Shown: piece by piece, positions 32,649-41,815 of the stretch | Layout of the letters: each line of letters opens with the position of its first letter | How positions within the stretch are numbered: the stretch's first letter is position 1 | Origin: Phormidium tenue FACHB-1050 | GTDB taxonomy: Bacteria > Cyanobacteriota > Cyanobacteriia > Pseudanabaenales > Pseudanabaenaceae | Reading direction: 5' to 3' | DNA length: 64,000 bases | Assembly (NCBI RefSeq): GCF_014696925.1 | Contig: NZ_JACJQY010000002.1 | Span: 1 to 64,000 of the forward strand | Translations under genes and position numbers: made by a program | Notes under the pieces: model-generated | Told to the model about the DNA's origin: nothing | Seen by the model: the letters and a program-made list of their open reading frames with translations, nothing else | Database searches by the model: none

Positions 32649-33378
32649 CGGTTTCTACCTCCTTCTGAGCCATTTGTAATGCAGGTAAAGGAATACCAGA
32701 CTCAACTAATTCCTTAGGTGGAGCCATACGGCTAGGCATTTCTAGATATTGTCCAGTCAAAATTGGGCTAACTACCTTCATTTCATGCTTTACCGCATAG
32801 TAGCGATGGGTGCGATCGAGTGTAGCCCTTTCTTTAAATCCTTCAGTACCGATTTTTTTACGCAATTTAATGATCGCGTCCATGATTGCTTCAGGACGAG
32901 GAGGACACCCTGGGATATACACATCAACGGGAATCAGCTTGTCTACACCGCGCACTGTGGTATAGGAGTCGGTGCTAAACATGCCACCTGTGATGGTGCA
33001 AGCACCCATGGCGATTACATATTTCGGTTCTTGCATTTGCTCATAGAGACGCACTAGCGCAGGAGCCATTTTCATGGTGACCGTCCCTGCGGTGATGATC
33101 AAGTCAGCTTGACGAGGGCTAGAACGTGGCAATAGACCAAAGCGATCGAAGTCAAATCTGGAGCCAATCATGGCAGCAAACTCAATGAAGCAGCAGCTAG
33201 TACCGTAGAGCATCGGCCAGAGGCTAGACATTCTCGACCAGTTGTAAAGGTCATTGAGGGTGGTCAAAACGACATTATTAGATAAGTCTTGGGTGACTTG
33301 TGGGGTAGCGGCGGGATTGATGAGGCGTTGTGTTTGTTCTTCGATGCTGAAGTCCAGACCAACGTTTTCGGATTTCAT
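32638..33378 (-). CDS. ndhK: NAD(P)H-quinone oxidoreductase subunit K
   Basis: NdhK carries the N2 [4Fe-4S] cluster. Its ligands are visible in [22 protein letters not shown] and [14 protein letters not shown]. The chosen ATG at 33378 ([10 protein letters not shown]) overlaps the ndhC stop as ATGA. Longer in-frame starts at 33384 or 33405 would lie further inside ndhC. Length is about 246 aa, normal for cyanobacteria. Confidence 0.96.
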   Translation of the reverse strand: MKSENVGLDFSIEEQTQRLINPAATPQVTQDLSNNVVLTTLNDLYNWSRMSSLWPMLYGTSCCFIEFAAMIGSRFDFDRFGLLPRSSPRQADLIITAGTVTMKMAPALVRLYEQMQEPKYVIAMGACTITGGMFSTDSYTTVRGVDKLIPVDVYIPGCPPRPEAIMDAIIKLRKKIGTEGFKERATLDRTHRYYAVKHEMKVVSPILTGQYLEMPSRMAPPKELVESGIPLPALQMAQKEVETVGR

Positions 33379-33734
33379 GACCATTCTAAGGCTCCTTTTC
33401 TCCAAGCGTAGACTAGACCTAATACAAGAATGCTAATAAAGATTAATGCTTCTACAAAAGCAAGTAATCCTAGTTTACTAAATGCGACTGCCCAAGGGTA
33501 TAAAAATACCGTTTCTACGTCAAAGATAACGAAGGCAAGTGCAAACATATAATAACGAATATTAAACTGTATCCAAGCTCCCCCAATGGGTTCACAGCCA
33601 GACTCGTAGGTGGTACGACCTGCGGCTCCAGACTGTTTTGGACTTAACAGTGCCGATAGTGCTAGCCCCGATAGTGGGACTAGCGTACAAACGATGATGA
33701 ATACCAGTAAGTATTCGTATCCGCTTAAAACCAA
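33375..33734 (-). CDS. ndhC: NAD(P)H-quinone oxidoreductase subunit 3
   Basis: This three-helix subunit of the NDH-1 membrane arm has [35 protein letters not shown] and [11 protein letters not shown], all diagnostic. No ATG precedes VLSGYEY in frame. Translation must start at TTG (33734) or the preceding ATT (33737), which occupies the place of Met-Phe in relatives. GAGGT lies just upstream. It is the first gene of ndhC-K-J. Confidence 0.95.
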   Translation of the reverse strand: MVLSGYEYLLVFIIVCTLVPLSGLALSALLSPKQSGAAGRTTYESGCEPIGGAWIQFNIRYYMFALAFVIFDVETVFLYPWAVAFSKLGLLAFVEALIFISILVLGLVYAWRKGALEWS

Positions 33735-34123
33735 AATTTATTACCTCTTCAAGCTAGCTTGACTAAATTCTAATTTGTCACGGTCAGCTTTCGCGATCGC
33801 TTCAAATTAGGAGATCCTAACTACATTATATGGGTGCAAGGGTAGATGAAAATTTGTAACAGACTAGAAATTTTTCTATACATTGACTTATATACTGGGA
33901 TAAGGTCTCAGATGCAGTTGATTTGAGGCTTTAGCGGTGATCGCAGTTTTTTGGCTGACCCGCAATTATCCCGCAATTATATTTATTTATCCCAGCATAT
34001 ATTTCCATAATCGCTTTTATAGCTGTTTTTACTACTAATTTCAAAGTTCATGCTAAGTTGCCTTCGCAGTTACCTAGCGTGAGTGATACCACTATTTTTA
34101 TTTAAAAAAGTTTAGGAGAATCC
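33735..34123. other. Divergent intergenic region between ndhC and heme oxygenase
   Basis: This stretch of 389 nt is AT-rich and must hold the promoters of both the ndh operon and ho1. I see no convincing -35/-10 pair, no NtcA box and no ORF. AGGAGA precedes the ho1 ATG. Confidence 0.6.
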
Positions 34124-34858
34124 ATGAGTCAAGGTTTAGCAACGCTTTTGCGTGTAGGTACACAAAAATCACACTCCGCAGCAGAGAGTACAGATTTTAT
34201 TAAATGTTTTTTAAAGGGTGTAGTTAACAAGACAGCCTATAGCAGACTCGTCGGCAACCTTTACTTCGTTTACAAAGCGATCGAAGAAGAGTTTGAAGTT
34301 CACAAAAATGATCCTGTTCTCAGCAAGCTCTACTATCGTGAATTATGGCGTGAAAAGAGTCTTGAACTTGATATGTTGTTTTACTTTGGCTCCAATTGGC
34401 GCGAACAAGTGAAGCCTACTGCTGCTTGCGAAAAGTATCTTGCCCGTATCCGCGAGATTTCCGCTAATGACCCCGTATTGCTAGTTGCTCATGCCTATAC
34501 GCGCTACATGGGTGATCTCTCGGGTGGTCAAATCCTCAAAAAAATTGCCAAGGAGTCGATGGGCTTGAATGAAGGCGATGGAACTGCCTTCTATGAGTTC
34601 GATGACATTCGCAATCATGGTGAATTCAAAAAACGCTACCGTGAAGCTTTGGATACCTTACCTGTGGATGCAGCTACGGCTGAGCGCATTGTTGAGGAAG
34701 CTAATGCTTCATTCCACATGAACATGGCAATGTTCCGTGAGCTAGAAGGTAACTGGCTACTTGCTCTAACTAAGTTTGGCTGGAATTCTCTAGTCACGAA
34801 GATTAAGGGTGAACCCACAAACACCTCTGTGCGTCGTGAATCTAAGGCGGCGAGCTAA
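34124..34858 (+). CDS. ho1: Heme oxygenase, biliverdin-forming
   Basis: The 244-aa protein matches cyanobacterial HO1 in length and motifs. The proximal heme ligand is His17 in TQKSHSAAEST; CFLKGVVNKTAYSRLVGNL and the distal-helix RYMGDLSGGQILKKIA are present. It opens heme with ferredoxin electrons to biliverdin IX-alpha for phycobilin synthesis. It is followed tail to tail by hemH, so heme breakdown and heme insertion enzymes are neighbours. Confidence 0.97.
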   Translation: MSQGLATLLRVGTQKSHSAAESTDFIKCFLKGVVNKTAYSRLVGNLYFVYKAIEEEFEVHKNDPVLSKLYYRELWREKSLELDMLFYFGSNWREQVKPTAACEKYLARIREISANDPVLLVAHAYTRYMGDLSGGQILKKIAKESMGLNEGDGTAFYEFDDIRNHGEFKKRYREALDTLPVDAATAERIVEEANASFHMNMAMFRELEGNWLLALTKFGWNSLVTKIKGEPTNTSVRRESKAAS

Positions 34859-34866
34859 GTATCAAT

Positions 34867-34905
34867 AATAAAAAAGGGCGGCCCTTCGGGCTGCCCTTTT
34901 TTATT
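34867..34905. terminator. Bidirectional terminator between ho1 and hemH
   Basis: A GC-rich stem (GGGCGGCCC with GGGCTGCCC, one G-T pair) and TTC loop are flanked by A6 and T6 runs. The runs give a U-tract in both directions. The right arm reaches the TAA of hemH. It serves both convergent genes. Confidence 0.92.
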
Positions 34906-36052
34906 GGAAAATTTGTCCACGTCCTAGCCATAGCTCTAGTAGCAAAATTAGAAACCCTAGCATCGCTAAGCGTCCATTCCAAACCTCAGCAGATTGTGTC
35001 ATGCCCCACTCCCAACGCTCTTGAGGATAGAGCTTGGTATTCTTTTGAGGCTGGATAGTTTCAGCAAAGGCTATGGGGCGATCGCTTAAAGCTTTCATCA
35101 CTACGTTGGCTAAGGCTTGGATAAAAGTGGGGTCAGTGTCAGGGGCGGGAACTCGCGCAAAGGTCTCAATGCCAGCATGTTCAGCGATTTCACGATATTC
35201 CATGTCGATTTCTTCGAGGGTTTCGATATGCTCCGATACAAAACTAATCGGAACTACAACTAATTCCTTGACACCTTGTTGAGCAAGTTCCTTGATCGCC
35301 ACGTCGGTATAGGGCTGCAACCATTCAACTGGCCCCACACGACTTTGATAGGCGAGCTTATAAGGATTGGAGCGATTAAGCTTCTGCATAATCAGCGCCG
35401 CACAATTTTCAATTTCCTTTTGATAGGGATCACCTGCTTCTTCGATGTAGCTGACAGGTACACCGTGGGCGCTAAAGAAGATATAGGCTTCGCTAGGATT
35501 CTTAACTTGATCGAGTTTAGTGGCAATGAGATTCGCCATCGCTTGCAAGTAGCCTGAATTGTCATACCAAGAAGGTACAACTGTATATTTGATTTTTTGT
35601 AGGTCTGGATCATTTTTCCAGATGCGATCAAGTAATCGGAAGCTAGAACCTGTAGTACTAATTGAAAATTGTGGATACAAGGGCAAAATCACTAATTCTT
35701 CGATCTGATCGCGTTTGATTTGGGCGATCGCTTCTTCTGTGAAAGGATGCCAGTAGCGCATTCCCAAATACACATGGGCTTCGTGACCATTTTGCTGAAG
35801 CTGCGATCGTAGGGCTTGCCCTTGAGCTTCAGTAATGCGCCGTATTGGTGAGCCACCACCAATTTTTTTGTAATTTTCTTGAGATTTTTTTGCACGTAGT
35901 GTTGAAATTAACCAAGCTAAAGGTGCTTGCAGTAATGGTGAAGGCAAGCGAATAATTTCTGGGTCAGCAAATAAGTTATATAAAAATGGGCGGACATCTT
36001 CTAATTTGTCTGGCCCGCCGAGGTTCAGCAGTAAAACGCCTAGTCGCCCCAT
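34901..36052 (-). CDS. hemH: Ferrochelatase with C-terminal chlorophyll-binding helix
   Basis: The 383-aa protein inserts Fe2+ into protoporphyrin IX. Motifs include [20 protein letters not shown], the catalytic His region [20 protein letters not shown] and the acidic [14 protein letters not shown]. After a linker, the C-terminus (about 350-383) is a CAB-type helix with [14 protein letters not shown], typical of cyanobacterial and plastid type II ferrochelatases. It places the enzyme at membranes near chlorophyll proteins. Confidence 0.97.
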   Translation of the reverse strand: MGRLGVLLLNLGGPDKLEDVRPFLYNLFADPEIIRLPSPLLQAPLAWLISTLRAKKSQENYKKIGGGSPIRRITEAQGQALRSQLQQNGHEAHVYLGMRYWHPFTEEAIAQIKRDQIEELVILPLYPQFSISTTGSSFRLLDRIWKNDPDLQKIKYTVVPSWYDNSGYLQAMANLIATKLDQVKNPSEAYIFFSAHGVPVSYIEEAGDPYQKEIENCAALIMQKLNRSNPYKLAYQSRVGPVEWLQPYTDVAIKELAQQGVKELVVVPISFVSEHIETLEEIDMEYREIAEHAGIETFARVPAPDTDPTFIQALANVVMKALSDRPIAFAETIQPQKNTKLYPQERWEWGMTQSAEVWNGRLAMLGFLILLLELWLGRGQIFQ

Positions 36053-36161
36053 ATCAATCGCTATATCCCTTTATAATTTTGGATTTGTTATTAAGATCAA
36101 GTTTCATTAATTATAGCTAGGGTCAGGATCGTTATACCGTTTTGCGCTGATCTTAAACCTA

Positions 36162-36263
36162 TATAGCAAAGCAAGTTTTGCTTAGGACATAAAACCCAAG
36201 AATCGAGTGGCGGCGCTTCGCGCCGCCACTCGATTCTTGGGTTTTGGTTTGTACTAGCTAACT
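36162..36263 (+). repeat. Interspersed repeat family B, copy 1, with 26-bp hairpin
   Basis: The element starts TATAGCAA, contains AGTTTTGCTTAGGACAT and a 26-bp perfect hairpin (36191-36216 and 36220-36245, TTC loop), and ends TTTGTACTAGCTAACT. It is nearly identical to 57904-58005; only a few bases differ. Repeats B and the next hairpin fill most of the 321-nt hemH-cobK gap; I see no gene. Confidence 0.92.
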
Positions 36264-36265
36264 AC

Positions 36266-36324
36266 ATAAAACCCAAATAAATGAAGGCAGCGCGAAGCGC
36301 TGCCTTCATTTATTTGGGTTTTAT
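36266..36324. repeat. Hairpin, 28-bp perfect stem, GAA loop
   Basis: The arms start ATAAAACCCAAATAAATGAA and pair exactly. The outer AAAACCCAA is shared with family B, while the inner arm sequence is different. Confidence 0.92.
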
Positions 36325-36373
36325 CTCTACTATAGGTTTAAAAAAAGTGTCTTCCCAAGACATTTTCAAAAAT

Positions 36374-37117
36374 CTAAAGCAGATTTAACCATGCGATCGC
36401 CTCTTTGATACTGGTGACCTTTTCGCCTTCAGGCATGGCTGGGCGTTGCACCATCACTATCGGAATTCCCAATTCCCTTGCGGCGATAATCTTGGCATAG
36501 GTAGCATCACCGCCGCTATTTTTACTAACGATCGCCTGAATTTGATAGTCTCGCAATAATTGCCGTTCCTGTTCTAAACTAAATGGTCCACGATCAAGCA
36601 ATACCTTGCTATTAGGTAATTCCAGATCGGGCGGATCGATGGAGCGCATTAAGTACCAAATATGCGGGCTAATATGCGATCGCTGTAAAAAAGGCTCTAG
36701 TTGTTGTCTCCCTGATGTAATAAATACTCGATTTACAGATTCAGGAATTTCTCTTGCTGCGGCTTCTACACTTTCTACTTCAATCCAATTGTCGCCAGTT
36801 GTCTTCTCCCATTGGGGACGAACGAGCATTAAGTGAGGAATGTTAACTGATTGTGAAGCGATCGCGCCATTAAGAGTAATTTGTCCCGCACAGGGATGTG
36901 TAGCATCAATGAGAATATCAATAGAATTTAACTGTAAATATTGCGCTAATCCCTCTGCACCACCAAATCCACCAATGCGAAATTGTCCAACTAGTGCGGC
37001 TGGTTTTTTGGTGCATCCTGCAAGGGAACTAATTACTTCTATTTCAGGAATAATAGCTAGGTTTGCGGCGAGTTTCACCGCATCGCCAGTGCCACCCAAA
37101 ATGAGAATTTTTTTCAT
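36374..37117 (-). CDS. cobK: Precorrin-6A reductase
   Basis: From MKKILILGGTGDAVKLAAN the protein has the Rossmann-like CobK/CbiJ fold, with DATHPCAGQITLNGAIAS, RVFITSGRQQLEPF and IVSKNSGGDATYAKIIAARE, all typical. It reduces precorrin-6A (or the cobalt form) in cobalamin synthesis. Upstream Met at 37171 is less likely because the family starts at the beta-strand. It sits beside hemH and ho1, a loose tetrapyrrole group. Confidence 0.92.
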   Translation of the reverse strand: MKKILILGGTGDAVKLAANLAIIPEIEVISSLAGCTKKPAALVGQFRIGGFGGAEGLAQYLQLNSIDILIDATHPCAGQITLNGAIASQSVNIPHLMLVRPQWEKTTGDNWIEVESVEAAAREIPESVNRVFITSGRQQLEPFLQRSHISPHIWYLMRSIDPPDLELPNSKVLLDRGPFSLEQERQLLRDYQIQAIVSKNSGGDATYAKIIAARELGIPIVMVQRPAMPEGEKVTSIKEAIAWLNLL

Positions 37118-37272
37118 AGTTAGACCTTTTGCAGAACCGAAAGTTAAGGCTGTGAAGCCAAAGTATAGCAATGTAAGAGATAGCTAGGACATAAAACCCA
37201 AAAACATTCTAATCACAAGCATATTGTAGTAGTTGGAACAATAGCGGCTTGTGCTGTTAGTTGCAAATCATT

Positions 37273-38610
37273 CTAACTTTGTGTAAATAAAGCTGCAAGT
37301 TTGGCGATCGCAATGCCATACCATTTTTGCATTCTCAGCAACTCTCCATCAAGTGGTAATGTCGGTGGAAAATCGCAGATGTAGCCAAGTTCGCGCAAAG
37401 CCGAAACGATCGCACTAGGAGAAATCCACCATTGCTGAGAGATATCTAACAGGTTTAATTTTTCTATATTCTCTAAATCAAGAGATTGAACTTGAGCGCG
37501 AAATTGATCAATGGAAGGAACGGGTGGAATATGAGAACCAAGATAAATATAGTCAGGTTTGGCTGTGGCAATTAACCATTGCAGATGGGTGAAAGATGGC
37601 GGTAAAGTCCATAACACAACTGCATGATAATCTCGATCTCGAATGGGGCGATCGCAATCAACATCACCTTGAAACTTATCGGCAGGGCGATCGCATCCGT
37701 ATAGCAATAATGGACGAGGCAATGGTCTGGGTGCTTCGCTGAGTTTTTGCCATTGGGGAATCTTGGTAATTACGGGCGCAGATTTATACTGCAATTGCAA
37801 ATGCTTAGATGAATTTTGAGAACCTTCCATTGCTGTACCTGTAGCTTCGCGAATGCCAACTACTTCTAATTCTACTGAAGTTGTATCTTGCCACTGATTA
37901 GCGCGTAATTTGTAAGCAATATCCACATAATCGGGCACAGGACAATATTCTCCCCATCGCCATGCGATCGCTTTAATTTTGCCGTTACCTGTATCCAGTT
38001 CTAGAGAAAGATGTTTGACTTTATCTCTACCGCGAGTTTGTTGAGAAAGTACGCGCACATTTTCACTATAAAACACAGGATCGGGATTGCCGAGTCCACA
38101 AGGTTGCAGGCGATCGCATTGTTGTAGAAGTGTCATTGAGATATCACTGAGGTCAACACGCACATCAATATTAACTAGGGGCATGATGTGACTAGGTAAG
38201 ATATTCTCGCGATCAGCAAATTCCCTTAGTCCATCTCGCAGTTTTTCTATATTTTCCGCAGGAAGTGTAAACCCTCCCGCCGCCTTATGTCCGCCGCCTT
38301 TGTTGCGAATAGTTTTAATCGGTTCATATTCAAGGGCTTGGAAAACATGAAATTCAGGAATCCCCCGCACTGAGAAGCGCACAGTGGCAACTTGTTCAGA
38401 ATCATCATGAGCATCTTCATAACTGCCAATAAATACAGGTGCGCCATAACGTTCCACCAACCGCGAAGCGACAATACCAATCACCCCATGATGCCACCCC
38501 TCTCTCTTACTCTTCTCTCTCTTCTTGGGAGAAGGGCTAGGGATGAGGGCTTTTTCCTCTTGTGGATCATGCTCGCGCAAAAAACTAAAATTCGCTGACT
38601 GTATTTCCAT
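37273..38610 (-). CDS. recJ: RecJ C-terminal half (DHHA1 and OB domains)
   Basis: From residue 38 the 445-aa frame matches the C-terminal half of single-strand-specific exonuclease RecJ. It has GWHHGVIGIVASRLVERYG, VRGIPEFHVFQAL, NKGGGHKAAGGFTL and CDRLQPCGLGNPDPVF, then an OB-like part and a cyanobacterial extension. The first 37 residues (ALIPSPSPKKREKSKRE among them) are not RecJ. They read through a low-complexity inverted repeat common in cyanobacterial intergenic DNA. The N-terminal half lies at 39434-40600. Whether this half is translated and assembles with the other is open. Confidence 0.85.
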   Translation of the reverse strand: MEIQSANFSFLREHDPQEEKALIPSPSPKKREKSKREGWHHGVIGIVASRLVERYGAPVFIGSYEDAHDDSEQVATVRFSVRGIPEFHVFQALEYEPIKTIRNKGGGHKAAGGFTLPAENIEKLRDGLREFADRENILPSHIMPLVNIDVRVDLSDISMTLLQQCDRLQPCGLGNPDPVFYSENVRVLSQQTRGRDKVKHLSLELDTGNGKIKAIAWRWGEYCPVPDYVDIAYKLRANQWQDTTSVELEVVGIREATGTAMEGSQNSSKHLQLQYKSAPVITKIPQWQKLSEAPRPLPRPLLLYGCDRPADKFQGDVDCDRPIRDRDYHAVVLWTLPPSFTHLQWLIATAKPDYIYLGSHIPPVPSIDQFRAQVQSLDLENIEKLNLLDISQQWWISPSAIVSALRELGYICDFPPTLPLDGELLRMQKWYGIAIAKLAALFTQS

Positions 38611-38680
38611 TTGCTTCTAACTTAAGTTGCATATTTCTAAACTGACAAACTTCTCAATCTATATCGCTTGTTATCTCTCG

Positions 38681-39325
38681 TTAGAATTGCTTCATTAGCC
38701 ATGCGGTGACGGTTGATTGATTTTCTTGGCGACTGCGTTCGAGAACTTGTTCTAAGATTTCAAGTTTGAGTCCAGATAGCACTAAAGATTGACGAATATG
38801 ATGGCTGCTGCCATCTGGGGCGATCGCAAAGGCGTAGATTTTCATAGTTTGAACATTGACAATCCAATATTCTTTGATGCCTAGTTCTTCGTATTGCAGG
38901 CGTTTTGTGCCTAGGTCATCGTTGAAGGTGGTGTCAGATATTTCGATGACGAGATCGGGTAAGGGATATTGATCGAGGTCAATGATGCGCGTTCCCCAAG
39001 CGATCGCATCGGCATTGTCACCAATGTAATAGGAGACATCGGGCTGAAATTCAGTTTTTCCGCTTTGGCGATAGGAACAGCCATCTTTGGCAGTCATGGG
39101 AATTTGCTTTGTGGCAGCATAAAAGGAGAGGGCAAATAGAATTAATGCGTGATCGTTGGCATGATCGGAACCTGTGGACATATCCTCAAATCTCATCTGT
39201 TGTTTGTAATAGTAGCTTTTGCGTTTGTCGCTATCGGTTGCATCGGCGATCGCTACAAATTCTGACCAAGGTGCGCTAATCCATGTGTTTAGTTGGTTTG
39301 AGGCTGGTTTGAGTAATGTGTTCAT
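38681..39325 (-). CDS. Uma2-family nuclease-like protein inside the recJ interruption
   Basis: The 214-aa protein has the Uma2 (DUF820) PD-(D/E)XK pattern: FQPDVSYYIGD, YPLPDLVIEISDTT, then KRLQYEELGIKEYWIVN. These families are expanded in cyanobacteria and their function is poorly known. It lies in the same orientation as recJ, within the roughly 985-nt segment that separates the two recJ parts, flanked by repeat DNA on both sides. Confidence 0.9.
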   Translation of the reverse strand: MNTLLKPASNQLNTWISAPWSEFVAIADATDSDKRKSYYYKQQMRFEDMSTGSDHANDHALILFALSFYAATKQIPMTAKDGCSYRQSGKTEFQPDVSYYIGDNADAIAWGTRIIDLDQYPLPDLVIEISDTTFNDDLGTKRLQYEELGIKEYWIVNVQTMKIYAFAIAPDGSSHHIRQSLVLSGLKLEILEQVLERSRQENQSTVTAWLMKQF

Positions 39326-39353
39326 AATGACTTTACCTAACTTAAACTTTATA

Positions 39354-39418
39354 ATACCAATTCACAAAAGTGTGACTACAATGTTTGTGAATTGAAAACT
39401 AAACCTAGTAAGGGGTTT
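39354..39418 (+). repeat. Interspersed repeat family A, copy 2
   Basis: ATACCAATTCACAAAAGTGT starts the copy; a TTCACAAA...TTTGTGAA pair and a CTAGTAAGGGGTTT block follow. It lies between the Uma2 gene and the truncated end of the N-terminal recJ part. The adjacent ATGTC-TAC-GACAT hairpin provides the recJ stop codon. Confidence 0.78.
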
Positions 39419-39433
39419 CAGATAAAGAAATGT

Positions 39434-40600
39434 CTACGACATCTCTCTATTTCCCTTGGAAGAAGGATAGAGAGTATCCTGCACCTCCCGATCAACTATT
39501 ACTAAAACTCGCTCTTGGGTAATATCAAAACCCTCTGATTTGAGCTTTGACATATAGGCGATCGCTTCTTGTTCGATCTCTTTACAAAGATCTTGACGCT
39601 TGCGATTAGTTGCCTCGCATTCTTGTGCTAAAGCGATCGCTTCACCCATTTCCTCGCAGGTTAATAGATCGATAATTACTTGGGGATTGCCAATCCGCCC
39701 GATCGCATTAATGCGAGGACCCAGACCAAATCCGATCGCTTCAGGTTTTAGCCCAGTTTGTTTATCTTTAGCAATTCCTGTTTCGTTAATCAGCGCAATA
39801 ATGCCAATTACTTTAGATTGAGATAACAAGCGCAAACCCTTTTTCACCAATCGACGATTGATACCAGTTAACGAGGCAAGATCAGCAATCGTGCCAAGGG
39901 TAAAAAGTTCTAATAAAGGATTTTCTAATTCGGCACGTTTGCCGAAGCGATCGCTTAATTCCAATGCTAAGACATAGGCAACACCGACACCCGCGATCGC
40001 TGCGTAGGGTGAATTGGGATCGACACGATATTTAGGATTGAGGATTGCGGTTGCTGGTGGAATTTTGGTGGGGTCTTCGGGGACTTCGTGATGATCGGTG
40101 ACAATTACAGAAATATTTAAGGATTCGGCAAGAGCGATCGCATCATAGGCCGCAATGCCATTGTCTACTGTGATGATTAATTTCACATCGCGATCGCGAC
40201 AATCCTGCACAATCCGCGCATTAATTCCATAGCCCTCCGTCATCCGACTCGGAATTTCATATTCCACATTGCCGCCTAGTAATCGCAAGGTACGAATTAA
40301 TAGAGCCGTGCTAGTCATGCCGTCAACATCATAATCACCGCAGATCGTAATGCGATCGCCATTTTTAATGGCAAGCTCAATACGGTCAATACTCGCAATT
40401 AAATCTGGAAATTCTTGTTTGGGATCAGGCAGATCTTCCAGCTCAGGATCGAGAAAAATCTTTGCAGCTTCAGGCGTATCAATACCGCGATTTAGCAAAA
40501 CCTGAGCAATTATGGGCGAAAGTCCCGTAGAATTAGCGATCTCTGCTGACAAATCTGGTTGTGGAGAGAAAATCTGCCATCGCTGTTGAGGTAAAAGCAT
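39434..40600 (-). CDS. recJ: RecJ N-terminal half (DHH domain)
   Basis: The 388-aa frame has the RecJ DHH motifs ICGDYDVDGMTSTALL, IITVDNGI, VIVTDHHEVPE, AGVGVAYVLALELSDRFG and LGPRINAIGRIGNP. RecJ homology runs to VLVIVDRE, then 16 unrelated residues (QDTLYPSSKGNREMS at the end) reach a stop supplied by repeat DNA. In intact RecJ, VLVIVDxx is followed directly by WHHGVIG, which here starts the other fragment. Both active-site sets are kept, one per fragment, so a split but functional enzyme cannot be excluded. Confidence 0.9.
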   Translation of the reverse strand: MLLPQQRWQIFSPQPDLSAEIANSTGLSPIIAQVLLNRGIDTPEAAKIFLDPELEDLPDPKQEFPDLIASIDRIELAIKNGDRITICGDYDVDGMTSTALLIRTLRLLGGNVEYEIPSRMTEGYGINARIVQDCRDRDVKLIITVDNGIAAYDAIALAESLNISVIVTDHHEVPEDPTKIPPATAILNPKYRVDPNSPYAAIAGVGVAYVLALELSDRFGKRAELENPLLELFTLGTIADLASLTGINRRLVKKGLRLLSQSKVIGIIALINETGIAKDKQTGLKPEAIGFGLGPRINAIGRIGNPQVIIDLLTCEEMGEAIALAQECEATNRKRQDLCKEIEQEAIAYMSKLKSEGFDITQERVLVIVDREVQDTLYPSSKGNREMS

Positions 40601-40659
40601 GAGAACAATAATATAATTATTAAGAATGTCTTAAAAATCCGTTGCGAGTCCTAAAACCA

Positions 40660-41772
40660 ATGAGGACTATTCCAACATTACCTGAATCAACACTACAACT
40701 TTTACTATTTATTGACGATCGCCCTAAGGCAAAGGATTTAGTCAAGGAGGTAGAGGAATTTTTGCAACGAGAAAGTGATTGCCGTTCCGAACTGCAAATA
40801 ATCAATGTTGCTAGCCAACCACAACTTGCCGAACTCTTTAAAGTCGTCATGTCCCCAGCTTTACTCAAATTATCACCTTTACCACGTCAAACGATTGCGG
40901 GGAAAAACATACTCAAGCAGCTAGATAACTCTTGGGATACTTGGAAACAACAAGTATTGGACCAAACAACCAACCATCCCCCCGAACTTGCTCAAAATAT
41001 TGACTATATGAACGAAGTTGCACATCTTGCTGATGATGTGTTTCGGTTGTCGCAGGAAAAAGCTGAAATTGAGGAGCAAATTCGTTTCAAAGATCGAGTG
41101 CTGGGAATGTTAGCCCATGATTTGCGAAATCCTTTAACTGCGATCTTGCTAGCGATCGACACCATCGAAAAAAGCGGCGACAAAATCGATCCCCAAATGG
41201 TTTCTCGCTTGCTCAAACATGCTCGTAATAAAGCGCGTGATGCTGACAGCATGATCACCGACATTCTCGAAGCAGGAAGGGGAGCTAATGCCCAATTTCG
41301 TACCCAACGCCAAAAAATTCAACTCGATCAGCTTTGTCATAGTGTCGTCAGCGATTTTTATTTTCACAAATGTCTAGAGGGGAAAATGCAAAAGTTAGTT
41401 AAAGACATCCCCACTGATCTCCCACCTGTATACATCGATCAAGAAAAAATTCGTCAAGTTTTAATCAACCTTTTGGGGAATGCCACAAAATACACACCCG
41501 AAGGCGGCAAAATCGAGCTAACAGTCATGCATCGCACTGCTCAAAAAATCGAAGTTAGCATTACTGACAACGGACCGGGAATTCCTGCGGAAATGCGCGA
41601 TCGCGTATTTGAGGAGAGATATCGTCTAGAGCGTGATGATGAAGCTGATGGCTATGGAATTGGTTTATCCCTATGTCGCCGCATTATTACCGCCCATTAT
41701 GGTCGGATCTGGGTCGATGACGCGATCGGCAAAAAAGGCAGTTGTTTTCGATTTACGTTGCCTGTGTATTAG
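40660..41772 (+). CDS. sasA: Circadian clock histidine kinase SasA
   Basis: The 370-aa protein starts with a KaiB-like thioredoxin domain (LQLLLFIDDRPKAKDLVKEV, ELQIINVASQPQLAELFKVV, ATPALLKLSPLP-type loop) that binds KaiC. The HisKA helix MLAHDLRNPLTAILLA has His153, and the ATPase domain shows NLLGNATKYTPEGG, ITDNGPGIP and GYGIGLSLCRRI. SasA phosphorylates RpaA to drive rhythmic transcription. ATG at 40660 is preferred over a TTG at 40642. It is divergent from recJ. Confidence 0.95.
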   Translation: MRTIPTLPESTLQLLLFIDDRPKAKDLVKEVEEFLQRESDCRSELQIINVASQPQLAELFKVVMSPALLKLSPLPRQTIAGKNILKQLDNSWDTWKQQVLDQTTNHPPELAQNIDYMNEVAHLADDVFRLSQEKAEIEEQIRFKDRVLGMLAHDLRNPLTAILLAIDTIEKSGDKIDPQMVSRLLKHARNKARDADSMITDILEAGRGANAQFRTQRQKIQLDQLCHSVVSDFYFHKCLEGKMQKLVKDIPTDLPPVYIDQEKIRQVLINLLGNATKYTPEGGKIELTVMHRTAQKIEVSITDNGPGIPAEMRDRVFEERYRLERDDEADGYGIGLSLCRRIITAHYGRIWVDDAIGKKGSCFRFTLPVY

Positions 41773-41774
41773 AC

Positions 41775-41815
41775 TCCAAAGGAAATCTGACGCTTCGCGT
41801 CAGATTTCCTTTGGA
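41775..41815. repeat. Hairpin echoing the 3' end of the 212-aa gene
   Basis: A 19-bp perfect stem closes a TTC loop. The right arm contains the codons FPKEI and TGA of the 212-aa gene; the left arm, between that gene and sasA, is their inverted copy. Confidence 0.92.
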
